From a bacterium (GTDB lineage Bacteria > Patescibacteriota > CPR2 > UBA1875 > JAJYID01), in the NCBI GenBank assembly GCA_021796415.1, contig JAJYJC010000007.1:1-49242 (forward strand): a DNA stretch of 49,242 nucleotides, read 5' to 3'. Shown here piece by piece: positions 15,203 to 24,417 of the stretch (within the stretch, counting starts at the first letter, position 1; every line of letters starts with the position of its first letter). The notes under the pieces are model-generated. The model was given only the letters and a program-made list of their open reading frames with translations, searched no databases and had not been told where the DNA came from. Made by a program: the position numbers and the translations under genes.

Positions 15203-15379
15203 ATGGACAAGGTGATGGAATTGAATAGAGTAATTACGGAGCTTTATCAAAAGCTTGGGGAAGATGAGGAAATGAGCGTAATACTTCAAGATGCAATCTA
15301 TAACAATGTGGATGAAGAAAATTTACAGAAAATTATAGATTATTTAAAAAATCAAATAAATATAAGAAAAAAACATTAA
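15203..15379 (+). CDS. Small helical hypothetical protein before dnaK
   Basis: This 58-residue acidic protein is predicted to be all helical ([19 protein letters not shown], then [17 protein letters not shown]). AAAGGAGG precedes the ATG and dnaK starts 16 bp after it. No family is recognised; it could be a small co-chaperone or regulator, judged only by position. Confidence 0.65.
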   Translation: MDKVMELNRVITELYQKLGEDEEMSVILQDAIYNNVDEENLQKIIDYLKNQINIRKKH

Positions 15380-15395
15380 AGAAAGGGGAATAAAA

Positions 15396-17321
15396 ATGGG
15401 AAAAATTATCGGAATTGACCTTGGTACAACCAACTCAGCCATGGCGGTGATGGAAGGCGGAAAGGCCACCATTATCCCGAACGCTGAAGGTGGAAGGACC
15501 ACACCGTCCATCGTGGCGATGACCAAAGATGGCGAGAGGCTAGTCGGACAAGCGGCCAAAAGGCAGGCAGTCATAAACCATGAGAACACGATTTTCTCAG
15601 TAAAGAGATTAATCGGGCGAAAGTTTGACGATGCGGAAGTGAAGCGCGACATCGAGCTCATGCCGTACAAAATTGAAAAAGGAAACGGCGGAGTGAAGGT
15701 GAAGATGGGTCCGTCAGAGGCCGGACAGGCTAAAAGCTACTCACCGGCTGAGATCTCAGCTATGATTTTACAGAAGCTGAAGGCTGATGCTGAGGCATAC
15801 CTGGGTGGTAGCGTGACTGAAGCGGTCATCACCGTGCCGGCTTACTTCAACGACTCACAAAGACAGGCAACTAAAGACGCCGGAAAGATTGCCGGTTTGG
15901 AAGTAAAGAGAATTATCAACGAGCCGACCGCAGCCGCGCTGGCATACGGGCTGGACAAGAAAAAGGAAGAGAAGATTGCCGTCTACGACCTTGGCGGTGG
16001 AACATTTGATATCTCTATCCTTGAGCTTGGCGATGGCGTCTTCGAAGTGAAGTCAACCAATGGTGATACTCACCTTGGCGGTGACGACTTCGACCAGCAC
16101 CTGATCGACCATTTGGCGGAGGATTTCAAGAAAGACCAAGGTGTGGACTTAAAGAAAGACACAGCTGCTTTGCAGAGATTAAAGGAAGCGGCTGAGAAGG
16201 CAAAGATTGAGCTTTCTTCTGCGATGGAGACGGAGATTAATATTCCGTTTATCACGGCTGACGCATCAGGACCGAAGCATTTGACCATGAAGCTTTCAAG
16301 AGCTAAATTCGAATCAATCGTCGGCGAGCTAGTCGACAAGACATTAAAGCCGGTTGAAAAGGCTTTGAAAGATGCCGGAGTGAAAAAGGAAGAGGTGAAC
16401 GAGGTGATCCTGGTCGGCGGTATGACGAGAATGCCGCTTGTGCAGAAGAAGGTGAAGGAGTTCTTCGGCAAAGACCCGCTGAAAGGCGTAAATCCTGACG
16501 AGGTGGTGGCGATCGGCGCTGCTATCCAGGGTGGTGTGCTTGGCGGAGAGGTGAAGGATGTCCTGCTTTTGGATGTAACACCACTTTCACTTGGTATCGA
16601 GACACTTGGCGGGGTTTCAACCAGATTAATCGAGAGAAATACCACTATCCCGACATCGGCTTCGCAGGTATTCTCAACAGCCGCTGACAACCAGACTTCT
16701 GTAGAGATTAATGTCCTGCAAGGTGAGCGTGAATTTGCCAAGGATAACAAGTCGCTTGGACGATTTATCCTGGACGGTATCCCGCCGGCACCGCGAGGCA
16801 TTCCTCAGGTTGAGGTAACCTTTGATATCGATGCCAATGGAATTGTGAACGTATCTGCCAAGGATAAAGCTACCGGTAAATCACAGCACATAACCATCCA
16901 ATCTTCATCCGGGTTATCTGAGGAAGAAATCGAGAAGATGAGAAAGGATGCAGAAGCTCATGCCGAGGAAGACAAGAAGCAGAAAGAGCTGGTTGAGATC
17001 AGAAATATGGCAGATTCCTTGATTTACACTTCGGAGAAGACCGTCAAAGATGCCGGCGATAAGGTAACGGACGACGAGAAGAAGGAAGTGGAGGAGAAGG
17101 TCAAGGCGCTTCGCGAGATTAAAGACAAAGATGACAAGGACGCTATTCAAAAAGCATATGACGAGCTGTCTGAAGTAATCCAAAAGGTTGGCGCGAAGAT
17201 GTATGAGGGTTCGGATGCCGGAAGTCAGAAGCCAGATGTCGGAGGCGAAGACGCGAAGACCGACGAGGGGCCGGTAGAGGGCGAAGTGGTTGACGAGGAT
17301 AAGAAGGAAGAAGAGAAATAG
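15396..17321 (+). CDS. dnaK: Molecular chaperone DnaK (Hsp70)
   Basis: This 641-residue protein is full length. The ATPase domain starts [17 protein letters not shown], with [42 protein letters not shown] and [14 protein letters not shown]. The linker [19 protein letters not shown] precedes the substrate-binding domain and a helical lid ending in a charged tail. GAAAGGGG precedes the ATG. It works with GrpE and DnaJ encoded in the same region. A palindromic terminator follows at once. Confidence 0.98.
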   Translation: MGKIIGIDLGTTNSAMAVMEGGKATIIPNAEGGRTTPSIVAMTKDGERLVGQAAKRQAVINHENTIFSVKRLIGRKFDDAEVKRDIELMPYKIEKGNGGVKVKMGPSEAGQAKSYSPAEISAMILQKLKADAEAYLGGSVTEAVITVPAYFNDSQRQATKDAGKIAGLEVKRIINEPTAAALAYGLDKKKEEKIAVYDLGGGTFDISILELGDGVFEVKSTNGDTHLGGDDFDQHLIDHLAEDFKKDQGVDLKKDTAALQRLKEAAEKAKIELSSAMETEINIPFITADASGPKHLTMKLSRAKFESIVGELVDKTLKPVEKALKDAGVKKEEVNEVILVGGMTRMPLVQKKVKEFFGKDPLKGVNPDEVVAIGAAIQGGVLGGEVKDVLLLDVTPLSLGIETLGGVSTRLIERNTTIPTSASQVFSTAADNQTSVEINVLQGEREFAKDNKSLGRFILDGIPPAPRGIPQVEVTFDIDANGIVNVSAKDKATGKSQHITIQSSSGLSEEEIEKMRKDAEAHAEEDKKQKELVEIRNMADSLIYTSEKTVKDAGDKVTDDEKKEVEEKVKALREIKDKDDKDAIQKAYDELSEVIQKVGAKMYEGSDAGSQKPDVGGEDAKTDEGPVEGEVVDEDKKEEEK

Positions 17322-17333
17322 GGCTTGTTGAAA

Positions 17334-17364
17334 AAAGGTCAGACCTTTGAAAGGTCTGACCTTT
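17334..17364 (+). terminator. Terminator after dnaK
   Basis: A 14-bp stem, AAAGGTCAGACCTT / AAGGTCTGACCTTT, with a 3-base loop. Related GGTCAGACC palindromes recur at about 18693-18725, 40289-40330 and 47156-47185, so it may also be a repeat family. Confidence 0.75.
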
Positions 17365-17513
17365 CCAGCAGAAGTTCTCCGTCATTCTGAGGAACGAAGA
17401 ATCTCATGAGATCCTTTCTTACGTCAGGATGACAAACATTAGTGAGTTCTATTCATGGATCCAACAGGGTGCAGAAGAATCATTTTTCCGCACCCGATTG
17501 GGTTCCCCGCACA

Positions 17514-17573
17514 TAATTCAAAGCGCCTGACGGCGAATGAATCTACCCTTGAAACTATGTGCGGGGCAAGCAA
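17514..17573 (+). promoter_or_regulatory. Long stem-loop in the 334-bp dnaK downstream spacer
   Basis: CCCCGCACATA pairs perfectly with TATGTGCGGGG across a 38-base loop that itself contains GCGCC...GGCG. No T-run follows. It lies 82 bp before the next gene and may be a leader RNA structure or a mobile repeat. The rest of the spacer 17365-17513 holds only a dispersed repeat (GTCATTCTGAGG...CAGGATGACA). Confidence 0.5.
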
Positions 17574-17655
17574 TAACCTGTACATTTTAGCTTAATGATG
17601 GTAAAATCTACGAACCAATTCAAATGGCGTACCAACAACAATTTGGAGGTGTAAG

Positions 17656-17970
17656 ATGTCTCTTCCTAATATTGAAAAAATTCTTGAGGAGGTTTTTCTG
17701 GATTACTGGAACCCGAGGGAGATTCGAAAGTTGAGTCAAGAAGAGATAAGGGACTTTATCGTAAAGGTGCGAGAAACTTTCTATTGTCCAAATTCAGCTC
17801 AACCTCACATTTGGAGAAGAACGGGGATCATCACACAAGGGATAGATGATCTTGGCAGTTTCTTTACGGACCATGAGCGTTGTGATCTTTGTGATGAAAC
17901 GAGAGATAATCCGCAACGCAACTACAGTCATTTGTTTAGCACCCAAAATCACCAAGGAGACGACGATTGA
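17656..17970 (+). CDS. Hypothetical protein, first gene of the small-peptide cassette
   Basis: This 104-residue soluble protein is not recognised. It begins with helices (NIEKILEEVFLDYWNPREIRKL) and ends with a Cys/His segment (HERCDLCDETRDNP). TTTGGAGGTG precedes the ATG. Its TGA stop overlaps the TTG start of the next gene (TTGA), so the two are translationally coupled. It opens a four-gene cassette, 17656-18532, placed between dnaK and dnaJ. Confidence 0.65.
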   Translation: MSLPNIEKILEEVFLDYWNPREIRKLSQEEIRDFIVKVRETFYCPNSAQPHIWRRTGIITQGIDDLGSFFTDHERCDLCDETRDNPQRNYSHLFSTQNHQGDDD

Positions 17971-18107
17971 CAGAGAGCAAGGAGCCCTATGAAAAACCCG
18001 AGATGAGCGGGAGCTTCGAGTGCGTTGAAGCTCCAACTCAACCCGAGTGCGACTGCGAGAAACCCTGTAAACACTGCGAATGTAAAGGAGGTGAAGGCAG
18101 TGAATAA
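17967..18107 (+). CDS. Cys-rich 46-residue peptide, candidate modified-peptide precursor
   Basis: The peptide starts at TTG 17967 with AAGGAG seven bases upstream, overlapping the previous stop codon. Its first part, KEPYEKPEMSG, resembles the KEPYTKPEL segment of the peptide at 18419. Its last part holds six Cys in 17 residues (CDCEKPCKHCEC). That split into a shared leader-like half and a Cys-rich half fits a ribosomal peptide precursor or a small metal-binding protein. No maturation enzyme adjoins it. Confidence 0.55.
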   Translation: MTESKEPYEKPEMSGSFECVEAPTQPECDCEKPCKHCECKGGEGSE

Positions 18108-18372
18108 TCTCAAAAAATGGTTCATTGGCGGTTTGGTGGCCGTCTGGGACCTGCCTTCCGAGATAGAGGCGGAGCGAGTGGGGGAAAGGATCATAGAAAA
18201 ATTAAGAGATCCTTCCTGCACGCAAGCAGAATCCGATGAGATGTTCCACGACTTTTACAGCGGAATGCCTCTCGGTGAATTCGGCGAAAAATACGGCCTG
18301 GGAATCCGTGATGACGAGATTGAAGATGGCTATTTCGGATGCCATCACGGAAGCTGTAACTGCGAAGCCTAA
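18100..18372 (+). CDS. Hypothetical protein with Cys/His tail
   Basis: This 90-residue protein starts at GTG 18100, with AAAGGAGG eight bases upstream, and overlaps the previous gene by 8 bp. It has a hydrophobic start (WFIGGLVAVWDLP), a helical middle, and a striking tail, YFGCHHGSCNCEA. The tail could bind metal or be a modification target. Family not recognised. It is followed after 46 bp by the second KEPY-type peptide. Confidence 0.6.
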   Translation: MNNLKKWFIGGLVAVWDLPSEIEAERVGERIIEKLRDPSCTQAESDEMFHDFYSGMPLGEFGEKYGLGIRDDEIEDGYFGCHHGSCNCEA

Positions 18373-18418
18373 TATTTATGCCTCGGAGTTTAAAAAGAGA
18401 TCCAGAGGAGGTGATTGG

Positions 18419-18532
18419 ATGGGGAAAGAGCCATACACAAAACCGGAGCTGACCAAGGACGAGAACTTGAAGGATATTACCTTCGATGACTGCACCTGGC
18501 AGTGCAGCTCCCCGGTGCCGGGTTCTCCCTGA
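18419..18532 (+). CDS. 37-residue peptide with lasso-like leader motif
   Basis: The ATG at 18419 follows AGAGGAGGTGATTGG. The leader-like half has YTKPELTKDENLKDIT, matching the YxxPxLxxx(G)xxxxxT pattern recognised by RRE domains in lasso-peptide and related pathways (with Glu in place of the usual Gly). The C-terminal half, DDCTWQCSSPVPGSP, carries two Cys and would be the core. No cyclase, protease or RRE gene lies nearby, so the maturases would have to act from elsewhere. Confidence 0.6.
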   Translation: MGKEPYTKPELTKDENLKDITFDDCTWQCSSPVPGSP

Positions 18533-18569
18533 TCAATGGGGGAAAATCCCAAAGAAAAGATTGGGTACA

Positions 18570-18594
18570 GGCGGGGCGCCATTGGCGCCCCGCC
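18570..18594 (+). terminator. Terminator of the small-peptide cassette
   Basis: GGCGGGGCGCC / GGCGCCCCGCC with a 3-base loop, then ATGAATTTTTAA. It closes the cassette at 17656-18532. Confidence 0.85.
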
Positions 18595-18793
18595 CATGAA
18601 TTTTTAAGAAGCATTTTTAAGAAAATTTACATATAATGAAGATAGATTCTGGACAAGCCAGAATGACGTACGATTAGGATTTGCTTCGAGGGTCAGACCC
18701 TTGTAAGTGACAAGGGTCTGACCCTCCCAAAACAGAATTTGCATTGATTTGTAATATTGGTAGATTCGTTTAGGATTTGTAATTAGTAGAGTG

Positions 18794-19909
18794 ATGAAAA
18801 AAGATTATTATGAAATACTAGGCGTCAAGAAGGACGCCGGAGTGGACGAAATTAAGAAGGCTTATCGCAAGCTGGCTTTAAAGTATCATCCGGATAAAGG
18901 CGGTGGAGCTGAAGCTGAGGCGAAATTTAAAGAGATTAACGAGGCCTACCAGATCCTTTCTGATCCTGAGAAGCGAAAAGCTTATGATCAGTTTGGCTCC
19001 ACCGATCCGTCGGGCGGATTCAACTGGCAGCAGTATCAGCAGCAGGCCGGACAAGGTTATGCCGGCGGTTTCGAAGGCTTTGATTTTGGCGATCTCGGCG
19101 GGTTTGGCGACATTTTTGAAACATTCTTTGGCGGAGGCGGCGGAAGGTCGCGAGCTAGACGCGGTGCCGATTTGGAAACAGCTATTACCGTCGACTTTAA
19201 AGACGCTGTTTTCGGTACAGAAACGAACATCAAGCTGAACAAACATTTTGAATGCGAAAAGTGCGGCGGGTCAGGCGCGGAAAAAGGCGCGGAAATGGTG
19301 GAGTGCAAGGTTTGCCATGGCGCCGGCAAGACACAGACGACCAGACGAACAATTCTCGGCGCATTTGCCCAGACGGCTATCTGCGAGGAATGCCAAGGGC
19401 AAGGCAAAGTGCCGAAGGTGCCATGCTCGGTCTGCAAGGGCAAGGGAATTGTTAAAACTGGAAAAGAGGTAAAAGTCAAAATCCCGGCCGGTGTCGACGA
19501 TGGGCAGACAATTCGGCTCTCGGGATTGGGCGAGGCCATGAAAGGCGGCGCGACCGGCGATCTCTATGTGCACATTCGCGTTAGGCCGGATGATAAGATT
19601 AAACGAGAGGGCTATAACCTCATGAATACGGCCGTCATCTCATTTGCTGAAGCGGCAATAGGCACGGTTATCGAAGTGCCGACCGTTGACGGCAATGTGA
19701 AGCTCAAGATTCCGGCAGGAACTCAGAGTGAAAAAGTATTCAAACTTAGCGGCAAAGGTGTGCCTCATCTTGGAGGAGGTAAACGCGGCGATCATTTAGT
19801 GACCATCAAAGTGCGTGTGCCGGAGAAGCTGACGAAGAAACAAAAAGAACTCCTGGAAGAATTTGCCAAAGAAGAAGGCAAAGAAAAGCCAAAATTCTGG
19901 CCATTCTAG
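18794..19909 (+). CDS. dnaJ: Co-chaperone DnaJ (Hsp40)
   Basis: This 371-residue protein is a complete class I DnaJ. The J-domain has KDYYEILGV and the YHPDKG motif, then a Gly/Phe-rich stretch ([26 protein letters not shown]), four CxxCxGxG zinc repeats ([32 protein letters not shown]) and the C-terminal substrate domain. I prefer ATG 18794; the GTG just before it is less likely. It is separated from dnaK by the peptide cassette and has no CIRCE site of its own that I can see. Confidence 0.97.
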   Translation: MKKDYYEILGVKKDAGVDEIKKAYRKLALKYHPDKGGGAEAEAKFKEINEAYQILSDPEKRKAYDQFGSTDPSGGFNWQQYQQQAGQGYAGGFEGFDFGDLGGFGDIFETFFGGGGGRSRARRGADLETAITVDFKDAVFGTETNIKLNKHFECEKCGGSGAEKGAEMVECKVCHGAGKTQTTRRTILGAFAQTAICEECQGQGKVPKVPCSVCKGKGIVKTGKEVKVKIPAGVDDGQTIRLSGLGEAMKGGATGDLYVHIRVRPDDKIKREGYNLMNTAVISFAEAAIGTVIEVPTVDGNVKLKIPAGTQSEKVFKLSGKGVPHLGGGKRGDHLVTIKVRVPEKLTKKQKELLEEFAKEEGKEKPKFWPF

Positions 19910-20143
19910 ATGGGTTAATGGGTGAATTGGTTTGTTGGTTGATGGGGATTTTATGACACAAATTATTTCTATCGTCACAATTTGTGTTGTTTTTTAGTTT
20001 CGGAAGATTTTTGTCATTTGTGCCAGTGAAATGAGAGCGTTTTTCTTATTTATAAGGATTGATTATCATGCTGAAATTTGGTAAAATAGCATAGTTAATT
20101 TGTCATTCCGGACTTGATCCGGAATCTATATAATCAGTATTGG

Positions 20144-20167
20144 CTTCCCGCCTTCGCGGGAATGACA
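20144..20167. repeat. TTCCCGCC..CGCGGGAATGACA palindromic repeat
   Basis: A short palindrome next to the tRNA-Lys gene. A nearly identical copy (22 of 24 bases) sits inside the helicase gene at 47522-47545. Confidence 0.75.
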
Positions 20168-20175
20168 ATTGGTGT

Positions 20176-20251
20176 GGGTCGGTAGCTCAGCTGGTAGAGC
20201 GCCTGCCTTTTAAGCAGGATGTCCTGGGTTCGAATCCCAGCCGACCCACCA
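20176..20251 (+). tRNA. tRNA-Lys (TTT)
   Basis: The cloverleaf is complete: acceptor GGGTCGG / CCGACCC, D arm AGCTCAGCTGGTAGAGC, anticodon stem CCTGC / GCAGG around CTTTTAA (anticodon TTT), T arm CTGGG / CCCAG with GTTCGAATC. CCA is encoded. Confidence 0.97.
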
Positions 20252-20283
20252 AGAAAATAGTAAGACTACATACCACAGTGAAG

Positions 20284-20682
20284 ATGCTAGAAAGTTTCAA
20301 CTTTGAGGGCAATGAGCAGCCGGTTTCTTTCGTCGAAACAATGCAAGTTACTGACGGAGTGAGTTGCGATATATATTCTTTCATTGATGATGAGAGTAAA
20401 GATCTTGGTATTATAAAAATCAAGCCGAGCAAGAAAACCCCGTTACAAAAAGTTCTTAAAGGGGACAGGACGATTGAAGGATATATTTCTGGCAAAGGTA
20501 GGCTTGTCATAACTAAAACCAACGGCGAAGAGAAAGTGTATGCCGTTAAGGCAAAAGTTCAGCCAGTAATTGTAAATGTTGGTGAAAGAATGCAATGGCA
20601 AGCAGAGAAAGATTCAGACTTAATTGTCTATGAAATTTGTTTTCCGCCTTATGAAGATGGACGATTTGAGAATATAAAATAA
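20284..20682 (+). CDS. Cupin-like small protein
   Basis: This protein of about 132 residues has a single beta-barrel of the cupin kind: IEGYISGKGRLVITKTNGEEKVYAV, VIVNVGERMQWQAEKDSDLIVYEICFPPYEDGRFENI. The closing CFPPYEDGRFE is common in sugar-related or unassigned cupins. The metal-binding His residues of classical cupins are not evident, so a non-catalytic binding role is possible. It starts 32 bp after tRNA-Lys; GTG 20278 is an alternative start. Confidence 0.7.
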   Translation: MLESFNFEGNEQPVSFVETMQVTDGVSCDIYSFIDDESKDLGIIKIKPSKKTPLQKVLKGDRTIEGYISGKGRLVITKTNGEEKVYAVKAKVQPVIVNVGERMQWQAEKDSDLIVYEICFPPYEDGRFENIK

Positions 20683-20702
20683 TCCAGCGACCCGCCAAGT
20701 AA

Positions 20703-20731
20703 AAAAAACCTCCGTTTCCGGAGATTTTTTA
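20703..20731. terminator. Bidirectional terminator between converging genes
   Basis: AAAAAACCTCCG / CGGAGATTTTTT with T-runs on both strands, serving the cupin gene and the minus-strand membrane gene. Confidence 0.85.
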
Positions 20732-20744
20732 ATTTTTTGAAAAT

Positions 20745-21233
20745 CTAGCTTGAGATTTTGCCTTTTACAAAATCAGCGATAAAGAGAAAGCCGATTGGCG
20801 CGACTATCCAGACTAGCTTTAGCTGATCTATTTTTGTCAGGAGATTTGAGCTTGCAAGTAAACTGGCTTTTTCTGCCGGATCCAGGAATGATAAAATTGC
20901 TGTTGCCATGAAGCCGGCGGCTAAGAGCCCGTAGATTAGATTGATAATCATGGATGAGTCATCTCCGCCTTTTCCGCCGAGTTCGGTTTTAGCGTTTAGA
21001 ATAATTATCGTGGCAAAGAACAATACGATTTTTACTAAAAATAAAGAAAAGTTTTCCGTATGGGCAAAGTGCTTTGCCTGGTCAAAGACTAGCGCTCCGA
21101 GTTCTGTTGCAACAACATATCCCATAAACGAACCCAGCAATATGTTTAAGGCTTTGCCGCGGCCCAAAACGGCGCCAACGCCTGCCATCACCGCAAAGCA
21201 TACTATTACGAATAAGTCCCACGAAAGTGCCAT
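20745..21233 (-). CDS. Hypothetical membrane protein, CvpA-like
   Basis: This 162-residue protein has four hydrophobic helices (about 5-23, 28-50, 65-83, 100-118) plus a C-terminal one. The arrangement and FAVMAGVGAVLGRGKALNILLGSFMGYVVA recall CvpA-family or other small CPR membrane proteins, but no diagnostic motif is present. Monocistronic, ending in the bidirectional terminator. Confidence 0.65.
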   Translation of the reverse strand: MALSWDLFVIVCFAVMAGVGAVLGRGKALNILLGSFMGYVVATELGALVFDQAKHFAHTENFSLFLVKIVLFFATIIILNAKTELGGKGGDDSSMIINLIYGLLAAGFMATAILSFLDPAEKASLLASSNLLTKIDQLKLVWIVAPIGFLFIADFVKGKISS

Positions 21234-21411
21234 ATCATACCCTCATTACATTAACATCTTCATTATAGGAAAGCGGATATGGTGTGTAAAGGGTTTAATC
21301 AAGCAATTTTCAATTTTCAATTTATAATTTTCAATAAATTTTCAATTCCCAATCAATTTTGCTCAGTAATTGCTAGCCTTAGGACAATTATTCCGCTACA
21401 ATGAGAAGGTC

Positions 21412-22032
21412 ATGTTTACAGGTTTTGTAGAACAAATAGCTCACTTGATAATTTCCGCCATTTCATCCCTTGGCTACTTTGGCGTTTTTTTGGCGATGGC
21501 CATCGAATCGGCCTGCATCCCTCTGCCCTCTGAGATTATCATGCCATTTTCGGGATATCTGGCGTTTAAGGGTGAGTTTAACTTGATTTTAGTCGGCGTT
21601 GTCGGAGCATTTGGAAACTTGGCCGGATCGCTTCTGGCTTATTACGTTGGCAAATGGGGCGGATTGCCGCTGGTTGAAAAATACGGCAAGTATGTCTTGA
21701 TCTCGCATCACGACATCAAAAGAGCCCATAAATGGTTTGATAAACATGGCAAGAGCACGGTTTTCTTCACCCGTCTCATCCCGGTGGTCAGAACATTTAT
21801 CTCCCTACCGGCTGGAGTAAGCGAGATGAATGTCGGCACTTTCAGTCTTTACACTTTTTTGGGCGCTCTGCCATGGTCGATTTTTTTGGCATACGTCGGG
21901 TATAAGCTTGGGGCGAACTGGAATACTCTCGGAGCCTATTTTCACAAAGCAGATTTGGCAGTTGGCATAGTGATAGTTATCGCAATCGCATGGTATATTC
22001 GAAGACACGTTAAGCATCTCAAAAAGGGGTGA
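21412..22032 (+). CDS. DedA family membrane protein
   Basis: This 206-residue protein shows the DedA/SNARE-associated family motifs: ESACIPLPSEIIMPFSGYLA, GAFGNLAGSLLAYYVGKWGG and FFTRLIPVVRTFISLPAGVSEMN. DedA proteins act in the cytoplasmic membrane in lipid-carrier flipping and membrane homeostasis. I start at ATG 21412, after GAGAAGG, not the ATG at 21370, which overlaps a likely promoter (TACAAT at 21397-21402). Confidence 0.93.
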   Translation: MFTGFVEQIAHLIISAISSLGYFGVFLAMAIESACIPLPSEIIMPFSGYLAFKGEFNLILVGVVGAFGNLAGSLLAYYVGKWGGLPLVEKYGKYVLISHHDIKRAHKWFDKHGKSTVFFTRLIPVVRTFISLPAGVSEMNVGTFSLYTFLGALPWSIFLAYVGYKLGANWNTLGAYFHKADLAVGIVIVIAIAWYIRRHVKHLKKG

Positions 22033-22224
22033 GATGCAATTTTCAAATTACATTTCACAATTTTCAATGAATTTACAATGATTCAATTTTCAAGTGAAAG
22101 ATTCTGGTCAGGCTCGCCTCACTGAGTCGAAGCGGGCCAGAATGACAAAAAATTCTAAATTCCAGATTCCCATTCAAAATATTAAATAGATTTCCGATCA
22201 GGTCGGGAATGACAAAGGTGGAAG

Positions 22225-23484
22225 ATGATAGCAAAGCATACATTACAAAACGGGCTTAGAATTATAGGACAGAAAAGCAAGGGCACCTTGGCGGCAAGCG
22301 TCCTGGTGGTTATAAAAACCGGGTCCAGAAATGAAACGCCGAAAATTCACGGGATATCCCACTTCCTTGAACACATGTGCTTTAAGGGAACTGTAAGAAG
22401 GAAGACTGCTCCGGATATCGCCCGTGAAACAGACAGCATGGGAGCAAAGTACAATGCCTTTACCAGCAAGGAATTTACCGGTTACTACATCCAGGCCGAC
22501 AAGAAATTCTTCGACAAGTCTCTGGACATTCTCTCCGATATGACTTTTTACTCCGTTTTGGCTCAGAAGGAAATTGAAAAAGAAAGCGGCACAATCATCG
22601 AAGAGATTAACATGTATGAAGATACGCCCATGTATAACATTTCTGATATTTTCGAAGAAATTCTGTTCGAAAACCAGCAAATGGCGCAAAGCGTTATAGG
22701 CGAGAAAGATGTAATCAAATCCATAACCTCCGATGTTATGAAGCAGTACAGGGACAAATATTATACCGCCGGAAATGTGATTGTTTCATGCGCCGGCAAT
22801 TTGCCTGATGATTACACAAACAGAATAGAAAAATATTTTGGCGATGTTCCCGAGGGTGCGGACGATTATGCGGGCAAACGAACAAATAAGATTTACAACC
22901 AAAGAGTCCGTTTGAGCAAAAAAGATACCGAGCAGGCGCATGTCTACATGGGTCTTGAATCTTATGATGTAAACAGCCCGGACAGATTTGCCACAGATTT
23001 GTTGGCAACGATTATAGGCGGCAATATGAGCTCAAGGCTCTTCATGGAAGTGCGGGAGAAGAGGGGCTTGGCGTATTACATAAAAGCAGTTGATGAGAGC
23101 AATCATGACACCGGTATGTTTACGGTAAGGGCCGGCTTGAATGTGGCCAAAACCGAGGAGGCGGTGAAAATCATAAGAAATGAACTCTTGAGAGCCGGAT
23201 CGAGCATCAAAGAAGAAGAGGTGAAAAGGGCTAAAGATTATATTTTCGGGACCATGGCGCTATCGGAGGAAAACTCAATCAATGTTGCCGACCAGAACGG
23301 GCTGGAGGAGATTATCGGCGGGAAAGCGCTGACGCTGGAAGAAAGGATTAAACTATACAACAAAGTTGCTCTTGATGACGTTTTAAGGGTGGCAAATGAC
23401 ATTTTCAAGCCGGAGAAACTTAAACTGGCCATCATTGGCCCCTATGAAAATGAGCAAAAATTTGCTAAAATACTAGAAGGCTGA
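22225..23484 (+). CDS. M16 family zinc peptidase
   Basis: This 419-residue protein is a pitrilysin/processing-peptidase-like M16B protease. The inverted zinc motif HxxEH is HFLEH (His46, Glu49, His50), with the third ligand in EKESGTIIEEINMYEDTP near Glu126. The second domain has GGNMSSRLFMEVREKRGLAYYI, the usual non-catalytic half. The length matches single-chain bacterial M16B enzymes, which clip small peptides. ndk follows after about 100 bp of repeat sequence. It is a possible, but unlinked, candidate for removing peptide leaders. Confidence 0.93.
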   Translation: MIAKHTLQNGLRIIGQKSKGTLAASVLVVIKTGSRNETPKIHGISHFLEHMCFKGTVRRKTAPDIARETDSMGAKYNAFTSKEFTGYYIQADKKFFDKSLDILSDMTFYSVLAQKEIEKESGTIIEEINMYEDTPMYNISDIFEEILFENQQMAQSVIGEKDVIKSITSDVMKQYRDKYYTAGNVIVSCAGNLPDDYTNRIEKYFGDVPEGADDYAGKRTNKIYNQRVRLSKKDTEQAHVYMGLESYDVNSPDRFATDLLATIIGGNMSSRLFMEVREKRGLAYYIKAVDESNHDTGMFTVRAGLNVAKTEEAVKIIRNELLRAGSSIKEEEVKRAKDYIFGTMALSEENSINVADQNGLEEIIGGKALTLEERIKLYNKVALDDVLRVANDIFKPEKLKLAIIGPYENEQKFAKILEG

Positions 23485-23587
23485 AGCCAATTTTTAATTC
23501 GAAATTTATAATTAAAGGAAAGGATTCTGGACTGATTCCTATCAAGCCGGAACAGGTCTGGCCAGAATGACAAACAAGGGATAAATT

Positions 23588-24175
23588 ATGTCAATACAAA
23601 TTGAGAGAAGCTTAGTTTTAGTAAAACCGGACGGCGTGCAAAGAGCATTAATCGGCGAAACGATCAAAAGGTTTGAGCAAAGGGGACTCAAAATCGTGGC
23701 TTTGAAAATGGTAAAACCTTCGATCGACCATATAAACGACCATTATCCGAAGGATGATAAATGGATAGAGAGGCTTGGCGAAAAGGGATTTACAACCTTC
23801 AAGGAGCTTGGCATTGATCCGAAGGAAGTTATGGGCACAACAGACAAGAAGAAAGCAGGCGAAATGGTTCGCAAGTGGCTGGTTGATTATATGACAGAGG
23901 CGCCGGTGGTGGCGATGGTTATAGAAGGCATCCATGCTATAGAAATGATTCGAAAAATTGTAGGACCCACTCTTCCGGCAAAGGCCCCCATCGGTACTAT
24001 TCGGGGCGATTACTCCGTAGATTCACCGGCTGCTGCAAATGTCCAGAAAAGGTCTGTTAAAAATATGATTCATGCCTCAGAAACACCGGAAGAAGCTGAA
24101 AATGAGATTAAGCACTGGTTTAGCGAGGAAGAAATACACGATTGGGCCAGACCGGACCACAAAGTGATGTTCTAG
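23588..24175 (+). CDS. ndk: Nucleoside diphosphate kinase with internal insertion
   Basis: Ndk transfers phosphate between NTPs and NDPs. ERSLVLVKPDGVQR, the active-site NMIHASE (His162) and PIGTIRGDYS are all present. At 195 residues it is about 50 longer than usual; the extra part is mainly residues 52-92 (NDHYPKDDKWIERLGEKG...GTTDKKKAGEM), a form seen in CPR and some archaea. All catalytic residues remain, so it should be active. Confidence 0.95.
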   Translation: MSIQIERSLVLVKPDGVQRALIGETIKRFEQRGLKIVALKMVKPSIDHINDHYPKDDKWIERLGEKGFTTFKELGIDPKEVMGTTDKKKAGEMVRKWLVDYMTEAPVVAMVIEGIHAIEMIRKIVGPTLPAKAPIGTIRGDYSVDSPAAANVQKRSVKNMIHASETPEEAENEIKHWFSEEEIHDWARPDHKVMF

Positions 24176-24340
24176 GGCATAAATCCTAATTTCTAACATC
24201 CCTGCCCGTCCGGCAGGCGGGGAAATTCTAAACAATATCTAAATCCTAAAATTTAAACATTAGTTTTTGTCATTCTGAACTTGATTCAGAATCTATATAA
24301 TAAAATTGGATTCCGGATTGGGGTCAGGAATGGCAACTTC

Positions 24341-24417
24341 GCCCCCGTAGCTCAGTTGGATAGAGCGAGGCACTCCTAACGCCTAGGCCAGAGGTTCGAA
24401 TCCTCTCGGGGGCACCA
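24341..24417 (+). tRNA. tRNA-Arg (CCT)
   Basis: Acceptor GCCCCCG / CGGGGGC, D arm GCTCAGTTGGATAGAGC, anticodon loop CTCCTAA (anticodon CCT) on an AGGCA / CGCCT stem with one A-C mismatch, and T arm GAGGTTCGAATCCTC. CCA is encoded. Confidence 0.95.

Noticed and set aside
16070-16801. Long minus-strand open frame inside dnaK
   Set aside because: Antisense shadow of a conserved gene; Ser/Thr-rich low-complexity translation.
22225-23484. M16 peptidase considered as leader protease of the peptide systems
   Set aside because: It is far from both peptide loci and lies with ndk; M16 enzymes are widespread, so context gives no support.
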